Below the pieces are notes generated by a model, which had not been told where the DNA came from, did no database searches, and saw only the letters and a list, made by a program, of their open reading frames with translations. 5,278 nt of DNA from Rhodospirillaceae bacterium. GTDB taxonomy: Bacteria; Pseudomonadota; Alphaproteobacteria; MPNO01; UBA2964. Positions 5,038-5,278 of this stretch are shown here, piece by piece (position 1 is the first letter of the stretch; each line of letters starts with the position of its first letter). The stretch is taken from assembly GCA_002724505.1 (NCBI GenBank), contig PBOV01000019.1, positions 10,008 to 15,285 on the forward strand, written 5' to 3'. A program made the translations under genes and the position numbers.

Positions 5038-5278
5038 CTTCAGCTGACATCGCGAGCCGACCCTCATGGTTGAGTGCCCAGAGAGTCGCACCGTTTTCTC
5101 CGTCGGGAAACCCTTCAACCACAAAATCGTGTGTATCGTAAATTGGCGAAACGGCACGCACAGAAAATGACTTTAGCGTTTTTTCTGTATTTTCTCGGCG
5201 AAATAAGTCAAGCAAAAGAGTGAAGGTCAGTGGGCCATGTACCAGCAAGCCCGGATATTTCTCAACCTCTGTCACATA
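5027..5278 (-). CDS. MaoC/HTD2-like hydroxyacyl-thioester dehydratase, C-terminal part
   Basis: Only the last 83 residues are in the window. The frame is still open at 5278 (TAT), and the GTG at 5275-5273 is an internal valine, not a start. The sequence YPGLLVHGPLTFTLLLDL (residues 8-25 of the fragment) is the signature of the second hot-dog domain of HTD2-type (R)-specific hydroxyacyl-thioester dehydratases and mesaconyl-C4-CoA or itaconyl-CoA hydratases. It is followed by the family pattern FSVRAVSPIYDTHDF and a closing LWALNHEGRLAMSAEAKF. The His-Gly-Pro-Leu segment forms the hydratase pocket in this family. The enzyme would add or remove water across an acyl-thioester double bond in fatty or dicarboxylic acid metabolism, and which substrate cannot be told from this piece. 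It ends normally at TAA and is convergent with the amidohydrolase gene. Confidence 0.85.
   Translation of the reverse strand, partial: YVTEVEKYPGLLVHGPLTFTLLLDLFRRENTEKTLKSFSVRAVSPIYDTHDFVVEGFPDGENGATLWALNHEGRLAMSAEAKF

Noticed and set aside
1..5278. CRISPR array or tandem repeat tract
   Set aside because: No regularly spaced direct repeats were found by eye. The visible repeats are isolated inverted repeats.

Overview
The window looks like a piece of a proteobacterial chromosome, most likely alphaproteobacterial. This rests on the type of N-formylglutamate amidohydrolase, the hot-dog dehydratase and the tRNA promoter, and not on any rRNA or marker gene, so the taxonomic call is tentative. 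It falls into two unlike halves that meet at a tRNA-Val gene.

Left half (about 1-3755): AT-rich and gene-poor, with long non-coding stretches. It holds an unrecognised 55-residue protein (413-580, minus), a family-2 glycosyltransferase (901-1842, plus), and a second, unrelated-looking GT-A glycosyltransferase (1949-2812, minus) convergent with the first. Two small two-helix membrane proteins follow on the plus strand. The first (3101-3360) can only be read through if the early ATG-GAA-AAA-TAA is shifted by one base. The second (3408-3653) is open but has a poor start. The glycosyltransferases probably add sugars to a surface polysaccharide or similar glycan. No transporter, polymerase or sugar-nucleotide gene is in view to say which.

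Junction (3760-3919): a complete tRNA-Val with anticodon GAC and encoded CCA lies on the minus strand, with a sigma70-type promoter behind it. A perfect 15-bp dyad sits in the promoter spacer. The tRNA 3' end faces the accessory-looking half, the arrangement expected of a tRNA-associated genomic island. No integrase and no second att copy is visible.

Right half (about 3990-5278): housekeeping metabolism with more balanced base composition. A zinc-type N-formylglutamate amidohydrolase (4025-4915, plus) is preceded by a 12-codon leader ORF whose stop overlaps its start as ATGA. Convergent with it is the 3' end of a MaoC/HTD2-like hydroxyacyl-thioester dehydratase gene (5027-5278, minus) that runs off the window.

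No complete novel system can be demonstrated. The most useful leads are the frame-broken small membrane protein with its neighbour, the tRNA-Val boundary, the two short leader ORFs overlapping gene starts, and two similar 17-bp hairpins in separate intergenic regions.
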